Source of the DNA: a virus
Length of the DNA stretch: 60,316 nt
IMG/VR virus record: IMGVR_UViG_3300018080_000195
Span: 1 to 60,316 of that record
Reading direction: 5' to 3' (one strand)
Shown here: positions 8,800 to 16,795 of the stretch, one piece after another
How the letters are laid out: each line of letters starts with the position of its first letter
Numbering within the stretch: the first letter of the stretch is position 1
Position numbers and translations under genes: made by a program
The notes under the pieces: model-generated
Told to the model about the DNA's origin: nothing
The model's database searches: none
What the model saw: the letters and a program-made list of their open reading frames with translations, nothing else

Positions 8800-9332
8800 T
8801 TGCTCTTCAACTCCTTGAGTGCTTTCTCCCCACGTTCAATGTACTGTCCTTCCTTGTACTCCTTCAGTGTCGGACGGAACATTGGACGCTCCACGTTATG
8901 TCCTTCTCCATACTCCAGAGTCCGAGCGTACATGGCAATAGGCTTAGGAGGCCCAAGATTGCCCTGTCCGAACCAGGAAGTTCCTCCAGCATCCGAAATT
9001 CCAGCAGGAATTCCGGCTCTCCAGACCCCTTTCTGCTCCTTCCAGAAAGAGATTGAGTTTATGAGACTCCCCATCGCTTTCCAGTATTCCACTTTGAAGA
9101 TAGCATACTTCCTCTTCCAGTCCGCATACTCCTCATGATATGGAGGATATCCTGCTATATGCTTCTGATGGTTGATGTTACCTCTCAGAAGATTCGCATA
9201 GTCAATCGCATTCTTCCGAGGAAGACTGTCCTCTAGTTGCTCCGATGTGTTCTCAAGATTGTTCAACGCTCTCATTATCCGAGCGAAGTCGGAAGCGTTG
9301 AAATGCATACGGACCATTACTGCATCGGCCAT
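8790..9332 (-). CDS. HK97 gp10-like tail completion protein
   Basis: 180 aa from the ATG at 9332, one base beyond the upstream stop; the frame is open 84 bases further but only in shadow of the neighbour. C-terminal part MYARTLEYGEGHNVERPMF matches the E(Y/F)G....RPF pattern of HK97 gp10/Neck tail completion proteins, preceded by helices. The position upstream of the tail terminator-like gene fits. Predicted role is at the head-tail joint. Confidence 0.72.
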   Translation of the reverse strand: MADAVMVRMHFNASDFARIMRALNNLENTSEQLEDSLPRKNAIDYANLLRGNINHQKHIAGYPPYHEEYADWKRKYAIFKVEYWKAMGSLINSISFWKEQKGVWRAGIPAGISDAGGTSWFGQGNLGPPKPIAMYARTLEYGEGHNVERPMFRPTLKEYKEGQYIERGEKALKELKSKWT

Positions 9333-9333
9333 C

Positions 9334-9768
9334 TTACTGAATCTTCCTGCTAGGCTCCAAGATCCATCCGTCCAGAACTTTAGCAAAGGACAGATCTTGA
9401 GGGTTCTTTGGAACAAGCTGCCCGGGGCCCTCTAGCTCCACATGTGATCGGAATATCCTTGGCATCTGAAACGCTCTCGGCTCCGTCACCCCTCCACGAT
9501 CTTCAATCACTTTCTTGAACAGGACGAGGTAGTCAAGTTCCTCCTCCTCCAGAAATAACGGCAAAGCGTACTGCAAACTCTCATCCATCCACTCATTTGA
9601 GAACATGTAGCCGTACCACGGATATGTGCCCTTGTCCAAGCTGTTCAAATCACGATGCTTGAGAACAGAGACGTGCCCAGCAACGTCAGATAGACTCTTC
9701 TTCAGCTTCAAAATATCTGACTGCTCCGGGTTGTCGCAAGGAATAATGAACATATTCAACATGGTCAT
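9334..9768 (-). CDS. Unknown late protein
   Basis: 144 aa. Starts with ATG at 9768 overlapping the previous stop as ATGA; a second ATG at 9762 is better spaced from GGAGGAG and may be the real start. Begins MTMLNMFIIPCDNPEQSDIL, then an acidic helix LFLEEEELDYLVLF. No cysteine pairs or membrane segment. Not recognised; the place in the operon suggests a head-tail joining or tail factor. Confidence 0.65.
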   Translation of the reverse strand: MTMLNMFIIPCDNPEQSDILKLKKSLSDVAGHVSVLKHRDLNSLDKGTYPWYGYMFSNEWMDESLQYALPLFLEEEELDYLVLFKKVIEDRGGVTEPRAFQMPRIFRSHVELEGPGQLVPKNPQDLSFAKVLDGWILEPSRKIQ

Positions 9769-10235
9769 TTCTCCTCCTCCTTCTTCTTCTTTTTCCGCGG
9801 CACTGGTTTGTAGCCCGGAATCTTGTGTATCTTCATCCAATAACAGAACTGTCTTGGGGAGACACCAAGAAACTCTGCCGCTTCTCTTTGCAATTCAAAT
9901 CTCTCCTTTGCTAAAGTCACGACTGCTTTGAGCATGTTCTTATATCTCGGCTGAGGAAACCCAGCTATCCAGTTCATAACGTCAAAGTGCCGCTCCTGTT
10001 TTGTCTCTGCTCTCAACTCCTCTATCCGATCCCGCAATACGTCGATGAGGATCTTCGTGTTCTCTCCATCTCCGACTTTTCCAACATTGACGATATTGAC
10101 TGTCGATCCATTCGGGTTCCCCTTGAGATAGCTCAAGAGTACTTTGATATCCATCTGCTGCAATATATGAGGTACTTCCTCCTCTAACCTCCTTCTCTGA
10201 AACTCTGCTATCGCTTCCGAGTTGTCACTGGTCAT
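9765..10235 (-). CDS. Helix-turn-helix protein (Fis/HTH_8-like C terminus)
   Basis: 156 aa. Residues about 112-142 (REAAEFLGVSPRQFCYWMK) match the HTH_8 pattern of Fis and NtrC-type regulators, followed by a very basic tail KKKKKKEEEK. The N-terminal half is helical and acidic. Likely DNA-binding. The start forms an ATGA overlap with the 65-aa gene. It could regulate late transcription or act with packaging, but nothing in the sequence decides this. Confidence 0.6.
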   Translation of the reverse strand: MTSDNSEAIAEFQRRRLEEEVPHILQQMDIKVLLSYLKGNPNGSTVNIVNVGKVGDGENTKILIDVLRDRIEELRAETKQERHFDVMNWIAGFPQPRYKNMLKAVVTLAKERFELQREAAEFLGVSPRQFCYWMKIHKIPGYKPVPRKKKKKEEEK

Positions 10236-10429
10236 GTCTTATGCCGTTCGTCCATCAAGAACTGCTTGTAATCAAAGTTCTCGTGCGGTCCAAGACAGAT
10301 CTCTTCTTCGTCAACGATGACCCACAAATGTTGACTCAGATCTAGCCATACCGCGGACGCTTTCTTCAGTAAATTTCTTTTCTCTTCTTTCGAGAGTGAA
10401 GAACCCGTGCGATGTTGGGTAGCTGTCAT
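10232..10429 (-). CDS. Small protein overlapping a methyltransferase end
   Basis: 65 aa. The ATG at 10429 has AAAGGA 8 nt upstream, and its stop overlaps the next gene as ATGA; these signals support it despite a 119-bp overlap with the methyltransferase C terminus. Contains HLWVIVDEEEICLGPHENF. Not recognised. Confidence 0.5.
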   Translation of the reverse strand: MTATQHRTGSSLSKEEKRNLLKKASAVWLDLSQHLWVIVDEEEICLGPHENFDYKQFLMDERHKT

Positions 10430-11048
10430 AGTAGTGATCCTTTATTCCTGGTATGCACAACCTAAGATCCGTTACGTTCCATCCTTTCTTCATAAAGAAC
10501 TCGACCCACCAAGACTCGGGCTCGCATATCCGATGCGTCACGTCCAAATCGTTTGCAGGAGCACGGTACTTTCCTTCCTCTCCTAGCGGAATGACAGCAA
10601 ACAGTCGATCAGAAGGAACAACGTAAAGCTCGTCAGATAGCTCAGATTCGATTAAATGCTCAAACACGTCTTTCGCTATGCAATAATCAAAAGAACGTGG
10701 AAATCCTAGCTTCCTGTTCGCGTAAGTAGGACCTTTTTTGAGCAGACAGTAGCGTTGCACATCCGGATCGACTCTGCTGATAGCATATTCGGAGCTATCG
10801 ACACCGAAAGCAGAGCGTCCAAGCAGTCTGAAAGCTTTGACTACGAAGCCCTTCGCGCATCCGAAGTCGAGCACGGTCTGATAACGATGGATTCCAAGGA
10901 AGTCGATCATCGTCATGACCATAGGAATCGTGAGTTCTGGCATCCACCGGTAGTTCTGATACAGAGATACGCCAGTCTCTATTCCATACTCGAAGTACGC
11001 TTCATCGTACATACACTGCTCTTCTTCTACTCCAAGCACTTTGAGCAT
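10311..11048 (-). CDS. Class I methyltransferase (Methyltransf_11/23 type)
   Basis: 245 aa. SAM motif I VLDFGCAKGFVVKAFRLLG (residues about 50-68), then the acidic strand FGVDSSEYAISRV and motif IV-like FDYCIAKDVFEHL, as in ubiquinone/sugar-type methyltransferases. The last 40 residues overlap the following small gene. The start at 11048 has a distant GGGAGG; an in-frame ATG at 11012 is an alternative. Belongs to the cargo cluster; the substrate is unknown. Confidence 0.82.
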   Translation of the reverse strand: MLKVLGVEEEQCMYDEAYFEYGIETGVSLYQNYRWMPELTIPMVMTMIDFLGIHRYQTVLDFGCAKGFVVKAFRLLGRSAFGVDSSEYAISRVDPDVQRYCLLKKGPTYANRKLGFPRSFDYCIAKDVFEHLIESELSDELYVVPSDRLFAVIPLGEEGKYRAPANDLDVTHRICEPESWWVEFFMKKGWNVTDLRLCIPGIKDHYYDSYPTSHGFFTLERREKKFTEESVRGMARSESTFVGHR

Positions 11049-11860
11049 AGCGAGTGTGGGACCTCCCTTGCTTGATGTCTCTTGTAGAAGTCAAGTCGTC
11101 GCTCACGGATGTCTGTCCACTTGTCATTGCAGATGTTTCCGAACACGATCTCCTCTTCCATGTCCATACAGCACGGCATCACGTTGCCCGTGACTCCGAT
11201 GAAAAAGTGAGCAGCATCCATGTACGGACAGACAGAAAAGTGTGCCATCTCCTGTTCTTGCTTGACACGACCGGCCCAGTGATTGATGCAAGAATTGACA
11301 TGTACAGCTTTCAACTGTCGCTTCTGGATCGAGATGTTCGTCCACTTGACATAAAAGTCATGTGTCCACGCTTCGTCTGTCAGATCAAGCTTGTGCATTG
11401 AGACGACAAACTCCACATTCGGCACATCCAGTTCCAGACACGCTTTCAGGTTCTCCTCCACTTTCGCTAGATCGTAGCGTGTTCCATCGAACTTGAAATT
11501 GTGGAAGGACACGAGAACCCAGATCTTGTTGTCAGGAGCCATGTTAGACATGAACTGCACACGCTCTGGAGTCAACAAATATCCGTTCGTGTACAAGTCG
11601 ATCTTCGCTTTCGTCTTGTGTGTGATCCGAGCGAAGTAGTCGTCAAAGAACGGGCACATCAGAGGCTCACCGTCCTTGTGCAAAATCATCGTCGTGAGAG
11701 GCTCCCTTTGCTCACAGGACTCGATAAAATGCTCAAGATACTTGAAGACTCTCTCCGACATATGCTCAAGAGGACGCTCCATATCTCTGTGCGGACACTC
11801 CATACACTTGAGATTGCAATAGTTCGTCAACTCCACTTGGAGGTGTTTAGGATTTGTCAT
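11027..11860 (-). CDS. Radical SAM/SPASM protein
   Basis: 277 aa from the ATG at 11860 (GGAGG 9 nt upstream). The CxxxCxxC cluster motif is C15, C19, C22 in TNYCNLKCMECPHR, followed by KDGEPLM (the GGEP-like SAM motif). The C terminus has SPASM-type cysteines (VCPYMD, VMPCCMDMEE, LCSKCLE) for an auxiliary Fe-S cluster. SPASM enzymes modify peptides or sugars by radical chemistry. It lies between a methyltransferase and a glycosyltransferase in the cargo cluster. Confidence 0.9.
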   Translation of the reverse strand: MTNPKHLQVELTNYCNLKCMECPHRDMERPLEHMSERVFKYLEHFIESCEQREPLTTMILHKDGEPLMCPFFDDYFARITHKTKAKIDLYTNGYLLTPERVQFMSNMAPDNKIWVLVSFHNFKFDGTRYDLAKVEENLKACLELDVPNVEFVVSMHKLDLTDEAWTHDFYVKWTNISIQKRQLKAVHVNSCINHWAGRVKQEQEMAHFSVCPYMDAAHFFIGVTGNVMPCCMDMEEEIVFGNICNDKWTDIRERRLDFYKRHQAREVPHSLCSKCLE

Positions 11861-12827
11861 AGCCCATACCCTCCAATCCGAGTTCGGAGTAGATCTTTCC
11901 GATAATCTTCTTGTGCTCTTCCGGGACAGTCTGCTCCCAAACTCTGTGCTCACGGTCAAGCCACTGAGGAGAGCATCCCTTGACGAATCTGTCAGAGACA
12001 GGGTGCTTCAGGTGATCCCATGCTCTCGTGCCTCCCCAGAAGTGGACGAAGTACGGATTCGCTTTTCCTCCATAGTACGTTCCTTCTGGAGCACGTCCAC
12101 CGGCCCACTTCTGATAGATGTGATCGACAGGAACAGCTACATGCTCATACTCTCCGAGCGATCGGTAGTACAACCACGCTCCTGGCTCAAACCATGCAGC
12201 TTGCGGAACTCCTTTCTCGATCTCCTGCTTCTGACGAGGGTTCGGATCTTTGATCCCTCTCGTCTCCGAGAAGACTCCAGCAACGACCTTGATGTTGGAG
12301 TCCATTCCTGGGTCCGTGTCCGCTCTGTTTCCTCTAGGGTGCCAGAAGATTCCTTCATTGTTGTCCGTACATTCCTTATGATACTTCTTCAGCATGTTCA
12401 CATCGTACAGTGTAGCGGACGGATTGATATTGTAGTGATTCGTTCCTTCATTCCAGAAGAATCCGGCCATTCCGCAATTCTCCTTGGACTCGATCTGCTG
12501 GACGAACCAATCCAACCATCCTGGCTTCGTTGCGAGACAGTCCGTCTCCGTACAGAACATGTACTGGTAGTCATCGTCCCAAATAAGCTCAAGGATCTCA
12601 TCCAGTCCAGTAGCGTGAGACTGTCTGCGTCTGATGCAATCCATGACGGTCACATCCTCTCCGAGAGCAGTCTCCGTGATTGCTTCGATTGATGGATGTC
12701 CGGGCCATGTTGCTGCGACATAGATATCCGCTTCGATGTCATTGTCCATTGTCTTCAGGGAGTTAATGATCACCTGAAGCCATTTCGCTGCGTGTCCGTG
12801 GGACAACGCGATTGCAACTCTACTCAT
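11847..12827 (-). CDS. GT-A type glycosyltransferase-like protein
   Basis: 326 aa, ATG with AAGGAGGAGC upstream. N terminus VAIALSHGHAAKWLQVIINS resembles the nucleotide-binding start of GT-A folds. The YMFCTETDCLATKPG segment (residues about 88-102) carries an ETD in the place of the metal-binding DxD. A Trp-rich C-terminal half may bind acceptor. Overlaps both neighbours. Likely a sugar transferase of the cargo cluster; the exact family is not certain. Confidence 0.65.
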   Translation of the reverse strand: MSRVAIALSHGHAAKWLQVIINSLKTMDNDIEADIYVAATWPGHPSIEAITETALGEDVTVMDCIRRRQSHATGLDEILELIWDDDYQYMFCTETDCLATKPGWLDWFVQQIESKENCGMAGFFWNEGTNHYNINPSATLYDVNMLKKYHKECTDNNEGIFWHPRGNRADTDPGMDSNIKVVAGVFSETRGIKDPNPRQKQEIEKGVPQAAWFEPGAWLYYRSLGEYEHVAVPVDHIYQKWAGGRAPEGTYYGGKANPYFVHFWGGTRAWDHLKHPVSDRFVKGCSPQWLDREHRVWEQTVPEEHKKIIGKIYSELGLEGMGYDKS

Positions 12828-13596
12828 AGTAGCTCCTCCTTCTGATCATCGTCCGCTTCTTCAACAACCCAATGTTGTGATGAAGGACGATCTTTTCCCA
12901 TCTGGGATTGCGCTCCGGCCATTCCTCCCACGCCCTCTCCACTCCTCCGGGCTCAGGATCGTCCTGATTGCCCGGAAAGGCTACATCGTCACACAGAATC
13001 GCATCTGTGATGTTACTCGACAACTCAAGCTCCTTAATCGTGTGAGTGTAACTATGGATCGTGTCCACGAAGACAAGATCAAAGCGTTGATCTTGTACGC
13101 TCTCCAAGAACTTGACGCTATCCGTCATGATGAACTTCCAGTGAGACACATGGTTGTAGCGTACTCCTGTCGTTCCGAGCGGGTTCCTCTCAATGGACGT
13201 TAGGTGGCCTCCTTGCACTCCTTCCAGATATGCAAGGAACAGTGCGGTGCTGATTGCACTGTCTCCTCCTACTCCTAGCTCAAGCACAGTAGTCGGCTGC
13301 ACAAGTTCCAACGCTTTCTCATACGTTCCTGCTTGCGGAACTCGCATCAGATTCAGGAACCGATGGGCATCCAGTTCGCTCTTGAACTCCGTGTCCACTC
13401 TCGCTAGTGCTTGCTCTACGATGTCCTCCGTGTTCACTTGGTACTCGATCAGATGCTTCCACTTGCTCCACTCTTCCAGCCGCTCAGGAGGCACATTCTT
13501 TCCATACTTGTTGAGCCAGTCTCGTGACTGCTTCGCTTGCTGTGGATTCGCGCTGCCGTAATGCTTGCGGAGCCACGCTTTTGTCATTGTAAACAT
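12820..13596 (-). CDS. Class I methyltransferase (CmcI/Methyltransf_24 type)
   Basis: 258 aa. Start ATG at 13596 chosen because AGGAG lies 5 nt upstream. Motif I TTVLELGVGGDSAISTALF, acidic LTSIERNP, and DLVFVDTIHSYTHTIKEL (VDxxHxYxxxxxDL type) identify a Methyltransf_24-like enzyme, as in the paralogue at 7.4 kb. Such enzymes often O-methylate sugars. It sits 9 bp downstream of a radical SAM gene. Confidence 0.8.
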   Translation of the reverse strand: MFTMTKAWLRKHYGSANPQQAKQSRDWLNKYGKNVPPERLEEWSKWKHLIEYQVNTEDIVEQALARVDTEFKSELDAHRFLNLMRVPQAGTYEKALELVQPTTVLELGVGGDSAISTALFLAYLEGVQGGHLTSIERNPLGTTGVRYNHVSHWKFIMTDSVKFLESVQDQRFDLVFVDTIHSYTHTIKELELSSNITDAILCDDVAFPGNQDDPEPGGVERAWEEWPERNPRWEKIVLHHNIGLLKKRTMIRRRSYYE

Positions 13597-13604
13597 GTCG
13601 TCTC

Positions 13605-14543
13605 CTAAATGAAGTTGCACATCTCTCCCGGATGGATTATTGACTCACATAAGTCATTCTGCACATGAAACACACAATGATCACAGTGCAACGGGTCATA
13701 CGCTACAACTTTATCCTTGTAGCGTTGCACTAGGTTGTCCATGTGGACCCACCGGAAATTCTCATGGAAGGATCTGTCCGACGAGGTATTCAAGACAACA
13801 GAGGAGCACGGGTAGACCCATCCATCATGGAGCAGGAACGGCTTCCAGTAACACCACCAACAATTCTTCGGACGTGAGAATGACTTCGCTTGATAGAAGT
13901 AAGGATCTCCCATCTTTCCAACGACCTCGGAAAGAATCCGATTGTTCTCCTCCTGTTCCTGCTGAGTTGCTTGGCAGTTCGGAACGACTCGCACGTACTC
14001 AGGACTGTACTTCCGGACATGCTCCTTGAGACACACAAGCGTCTTGTCCGTTGTCTTCTCATTCCAAACGTAGGAGAATCCTAGCGTTCCAGAGAAGTCT
14101 GGTATATCTACTTCATCCACATAATCAAGGCAGTTCATGGAGATACGGAGCCACTTCAAACGCTGTAGTCCCATCCACTGTAAATGTGAAGTCAGGAGCA
14201 GTCCATTCGTGATCAGTCCTTGTTCAAGCTTCAAGTGATTAGCCATCTCGATAGCTTCATTGATCCACTCATAGCAGAGCGGATCTCCTCCTCCTGTCCA
14301 CTCAACTGTCCTCGTTCCGATCTCTCGCATCTCGTACAGGAGCACAGACAGTTGAGAGATGTCCAAATCCTCATGCGTCTTCCTGTTCACATTGGAGCAG
14401 AACACACATCTCAGATTGCATCTCGAAGTCGGTCCTATCTGCAAGGAGATCGGAGTGCCGTATCCCATCCTGAATCGGCTGATCGCAGCAGGATGACTCA
14501 GAAGTTTAATCCCAGTAGATGTAAACACGTTGATCTTGCTCAT
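13605..14543 (-). CDS. Radical SAM protein with C-terminal cysteines
   Basis: 312 aa. CxxxCxxC cluster is C42, C46, C49 in TSRCNLRCVFCSN; WTGGGDPL is the SAM amine-binding motif. The C terminus has more cysteines (NCWWCYW, PCSS, CDHCVFH, LCES) that may hold auxiliary clusters as in SPASM or twitch proteins. ATGA overlap with the upstream decarboxylase gene shows tight co-expression. Reaction unknown. Confidence 0.9.
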   Translation of the reverse strand: MSKINVFTSTGIKLLSHPAAISRFRMGYGTPISLQIGPTSRCNLRCVFCSNVNRKTHEDLDISQLSVLLYEMREIGTRTVEWTGGGDPLCYEWINEAIEMANHLKLEQGLITNGLLLTSHLQWMGLQRLKWLRISMNCLDYVDEVDIPDFSGTLGFSYVWNEKTTDKTLVCLKEHVRKYSPEYVRVVPNCQATQQEQEENNRILSEVVGKMGDPYFYQAKSFSRPKNCWWCYWKPFLLHDGWVYPCSSVVLNTSSDRSFHENFRWVHMDNLVQRYKDKVVAYDPLHCDHCVFHVQNDLCESIIHPGEMCNFI

Positions 14544-14920
14544 TCGAACGTCTTTCCTCTCTCGATTACGTGAGGGACTACTCTCTTCGCTCCAAACAAT
14601 ACTCCTAGATTTCTAGCGACTTCTGCATGATTGAAATCCTTACAAGATGTCAGATCAAACATGACGTATCGGTACTCCGGCCATGAATGGAAGTAAGCGT
14701 GGGATTCCGCAAAGAGAACAGTTCCAGAGTATCCCCATTCGTCCCTCTTTTTTGCTTGTGGAACGTCCCAACGAGCGATCTGAGGAGCAGAAATGACAGT
14801 CATACCAATGCGCTCCGGTAGCTCCACAAGCAACCGATACTGCTTGCTTACATCTTGGAGAATCCGGGAACTGCAAGCATACAAATCCACAAGCAGGCTC
14901 TTCCCTTGGAGTTTCTTCAA
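14540..14920 (-). CDS. speD: S-adenosylmethionine decarboxylase homologue (SpeD-like)
   Basis: 126 aa from TTG at 14920. The catalytic block FAESHAYFHSWPEY holds S73 (pyruvoyl-forming serine) and H78, and C93 lies in LTSCKDF. The spacing S, S+5, S+20 equals the bacterial SpeD pattern (Ser63/His68/Cys83 in Thermotoga). The N terminus SLLVDLYACS also fits. The enzyme self-cleaves and makes decarboxylated SAM for spermidine, though phage homologues can have other substrates such as arginine or ornithine. The TTG lacks a ribosome site, while ATT at 14929 has AGGAGG 8 nt upstream and may be the real start (129 aa). Confidence 0.85.
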   Translation of the reverse strand: MKKLQGKSLLVDLYACSSRILQDVSKQYRLLVELPERIGMTVISAPQIARWDVPQAKKRDEWGYSGTVLFAESHAYFHSWPEYRYVMFDLTSCKDFNHAEVARNLGVLFGAKRVVPHVIERGKTFE

Positions 14921-14944
14921 GTCCCCAATCGTCCTGCCCTCCTA

Positions 14945-15523
14945 TCATAACTTCCTTCCTACGTAAATGTGGCCATTGCTTGCTCCAATCTTCGTTCCAT
15001 CAATGTAGAGATGACAGAACCACTGATCGAGCAAAGACGTGACCTCGCCTATCGTGTAGCGAGTCGTCTGAATGCCATCATCCTTGTATGCTCCTTCATG
15101 GAAAAGGAGAAAAGGGGTGTTGAACATAAGAATGCCATCATCTCGAAGACGATCAACAACCCACTTGAAGAAGTTGTACACTTCGCATCGTGGAATGTGG
15201 TGCAGGACATACCAGAAGTGAACTACATCAAACTTGTCTGGAATGTCCTCATATCCACGAAGTAGGAACTTCTTCTCAATTCCATTCCAGACAGGGCAAT
15301 CGAGAACTTGCTGAGAGATGTCCGCAATCGCATAGCTCTTGATTACTCGCTTAATGACTTCATACGCTCGTCCTTCTCCCGGACCAACCTCCAACACATA
15401 CGAATCGACGTAGTACTTCACATAGTCGATGAACGGAGCAGGATTGGAGTCCCCTTGATTCTTCGCAGTCCATCCAGTGCTCCAGTGCTCCAGTCGCTTG
15501 TCGAGATTGTAGGAGAAGTTCAC
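14945..15523 (-). CDS. Class I SAM-dependent methyltransferase
   Basis: 192 aa from GTG at 15523 (AAGGAGGG upstream, GTGA overlap with the glycosyltransferase stop). Motif I SYVLEVGPGEGRAYEVI, acidic YAIADIS, then FDVVHFWYVLHHIPRCEVY, the typical post-III region of Methyltransf_11/25 enzymes. Probably methylates a cargo-cluster product. Confidence 0.85.
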   Translation of the reverse strand: MNFSYNLDKRLEHWSTGWTAKNQGDSNPAPFIDYVKYYVDSYVLEVGPGEGRAYEVIKRVIKSYAIADISQQVLDCPVWNGIEKKFLLRGYEDIPDKFDVVHFWYVLHHIPRCEVYNFFKWVVDRLRDDGILMFNTPFLLFHEGAYKDDGIQTTRYTIGEVTSLLDQWFCHLYIDGTKIGASNGHIYVGRKL

Positions 15524-16212
15524 TTCAGACCCTCCTTCAAGTAACGCTCTCTGTACATAGCTTCCTTGTGATGCTCAGGGACAGTGTGCCCGTGCTCCTT
15601 GTCCTCCATGTGAAGCTTCGCACAGAGTTTGCCGATCTCGTCTCGCTTGTCCTGTCCTGCTGATCTGTGAAAGTGATTGATCTTTGGATTCGTCAATCTC
15701 GCGTAGATCTGCTTATGCTGCGTGACTTGCTCATGCAATCTCCGAATGTAAGTGATAGGGCAATCCAATCTGGACATCCTTGCTTGATAGTCCGGGTAGA
15801 CTCTCCAGTCCTTTGCCCACGCTGTACGCTCTAAGTTCATCCAGTCGATCCTCGGAAACGCTATGACATCACACATCTCCTGCAGGTAGTCCTTGACGAA
15901 ACGGAACTGATGGAACTCCTCTTCATCAATCCGCTCGTCAGCGTCGAAGTAAGCCATCCAGCTTGCTTCTCGAAAGTACTTCCTTGCGAGATAGCGCAAG
16001 TGGTTCCTTGCAGGGCCGTATCCTTCCCTGCGAATAATGTCGTCCTCAACGACAATCGCTCCATGATCCCGACAGAACTCTTGCGTTCCGTCTGTCGATC
16101 CAGTGTCTACGATGATGATCCCTCCATCAGCTAGAGGCTTGAAGTTGTCGAACCACTCCGGCAACTGCTCGATCTCGTTGTACATGTTACTCGCAATGAC
16201 AACTTTTTTCAC
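15520..16212 (-). CDS. Family 2 glycosyltransferase
   Basis: 230 aa from GTG at 16212 with AAGGAG. Classic GT2 features: VVIASNMYNEIEQLPEW at the N terminus, GIIIVDTGSTDGTQEF (nucleotide-binding VDxGSTDGT), and WMAYFDADERIDEEEF (DAD metal motif). Closest to the WaaE/SunS-like subgroup that often glycosylates lipids or peptides. Its start lies inside the 3' end of the homing endonuclease gene. Confidence 0.92.
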   Translation of the reverse strand: MKKVVIASNMYNEIEQLPEWFDNFKPLADGGIIIVDTGSTDGTQEFCRDHGAIVVEDDIIRREGYGPARNHLRYLARKYFREASWMAYFDADERIDEEEFHQFRFVKDYLQEMCDVIAFPRIDWMNLERTAWAKDWRVYPDYQARMSRLDCPITYIRRLHEQVTQHKQIYARLTNPKINHFHRSAGQDKRDEIGKLCAKLHMEDKEHGHTVPEHHKEAMYRERYLKEGLK

Positions 16213-16795
16213 GGTATCTCCTTCCGTTCTTTTCCCACCTAATTAGCTGGGATTGAGTCATCTTCTTTCTCGTCTCGACAGATGCTTTCTTCCCTGTGGA
16301 AGCTTTTCGCATCTTCTCGATTGTTTCTGGGGAGTGTTTCTTCCCCTTATTCCAAGTTGTCTTGCCCTTGTGTGCTAGAGACATCTTCATTCGAGTCTCT
16401 GCTGAAACGACTTTGCCTCTGTGAAAATCTCCTATCTGTCTTCTCTTACTAGGTGGACAAACATACCCATTAAGCCCATTTCCTCCATCCGTTAGGTTAA
16501 CGAGAGGCCCTGTTCCTAAATCCTTTCTCCCAATCTTCTTGATCAGGTATCTCTCCATCTGCTCCGCTTGCTCCTCAGTAAATGGAGACAGAACAACTAC
16601 TGACACTTCCTCCAATTCGTTAAATCGGTCAATAAAAACCTTAGTCCTTCGAGATGGACACTGATCCCATACACGCTTTTGAACACGAGTCTTCCCAACA
16701 TAAAATGGTTCACGCTCCGCTCGATCCAAGTAGACATAAATCAGAAACTTGCCTTCCTCGTTCGACATACTCAAAGCGGAAGCTTCCCTCTTCAT
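16187..16795 (-). CDS. GIY-YIG homing endonuclease with NUMOD3 motifs
   Basis: 202 aa from ATG at 16795 (AGGAG 8 nt upstream). GIY-YIG domain: FLIYVYLDR...PFYVGKTRVQKRVW, with a glutamate further on (MERYLIKKIG). The C-terminal half holds repeated NUMOD3-type DNA-binding motifs (HKGKTTWNKGKKHS, RKASTGKKASVETRKKM). It overlaps the end of one glycosyltransferase gene by 86 bp and the start of the next by 26 bp, as expected for a free-standing mobile gene inserted at a junction. Confidence 0.9.
   Translation of the reverse strand: MKREASALSMSNEEGKFLIYVYLDRAEREPFYVGKTRVQKRVWDQCPSRRTKVFIDRFNELEEVSVVVLSPFTEEQAEQMERYLIKKIGRKDLGTGPLVNLTDGGNGLNGYVCPPSKRRQIGDFHRGKVVSAETRMKMSLAHKGKTTWNKGKKHSPETIEKMRKASTGKKASVETRKKMTQSQLIRWEKNGRRYREKSCHCE

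Noticed and set aside
14655-14948. 97-aa ORF overlapping the decarboxylase
   Set aside because: Another frame of a gene with a complete catalytic triad; only its ATG near AGGAGG is suggestive.
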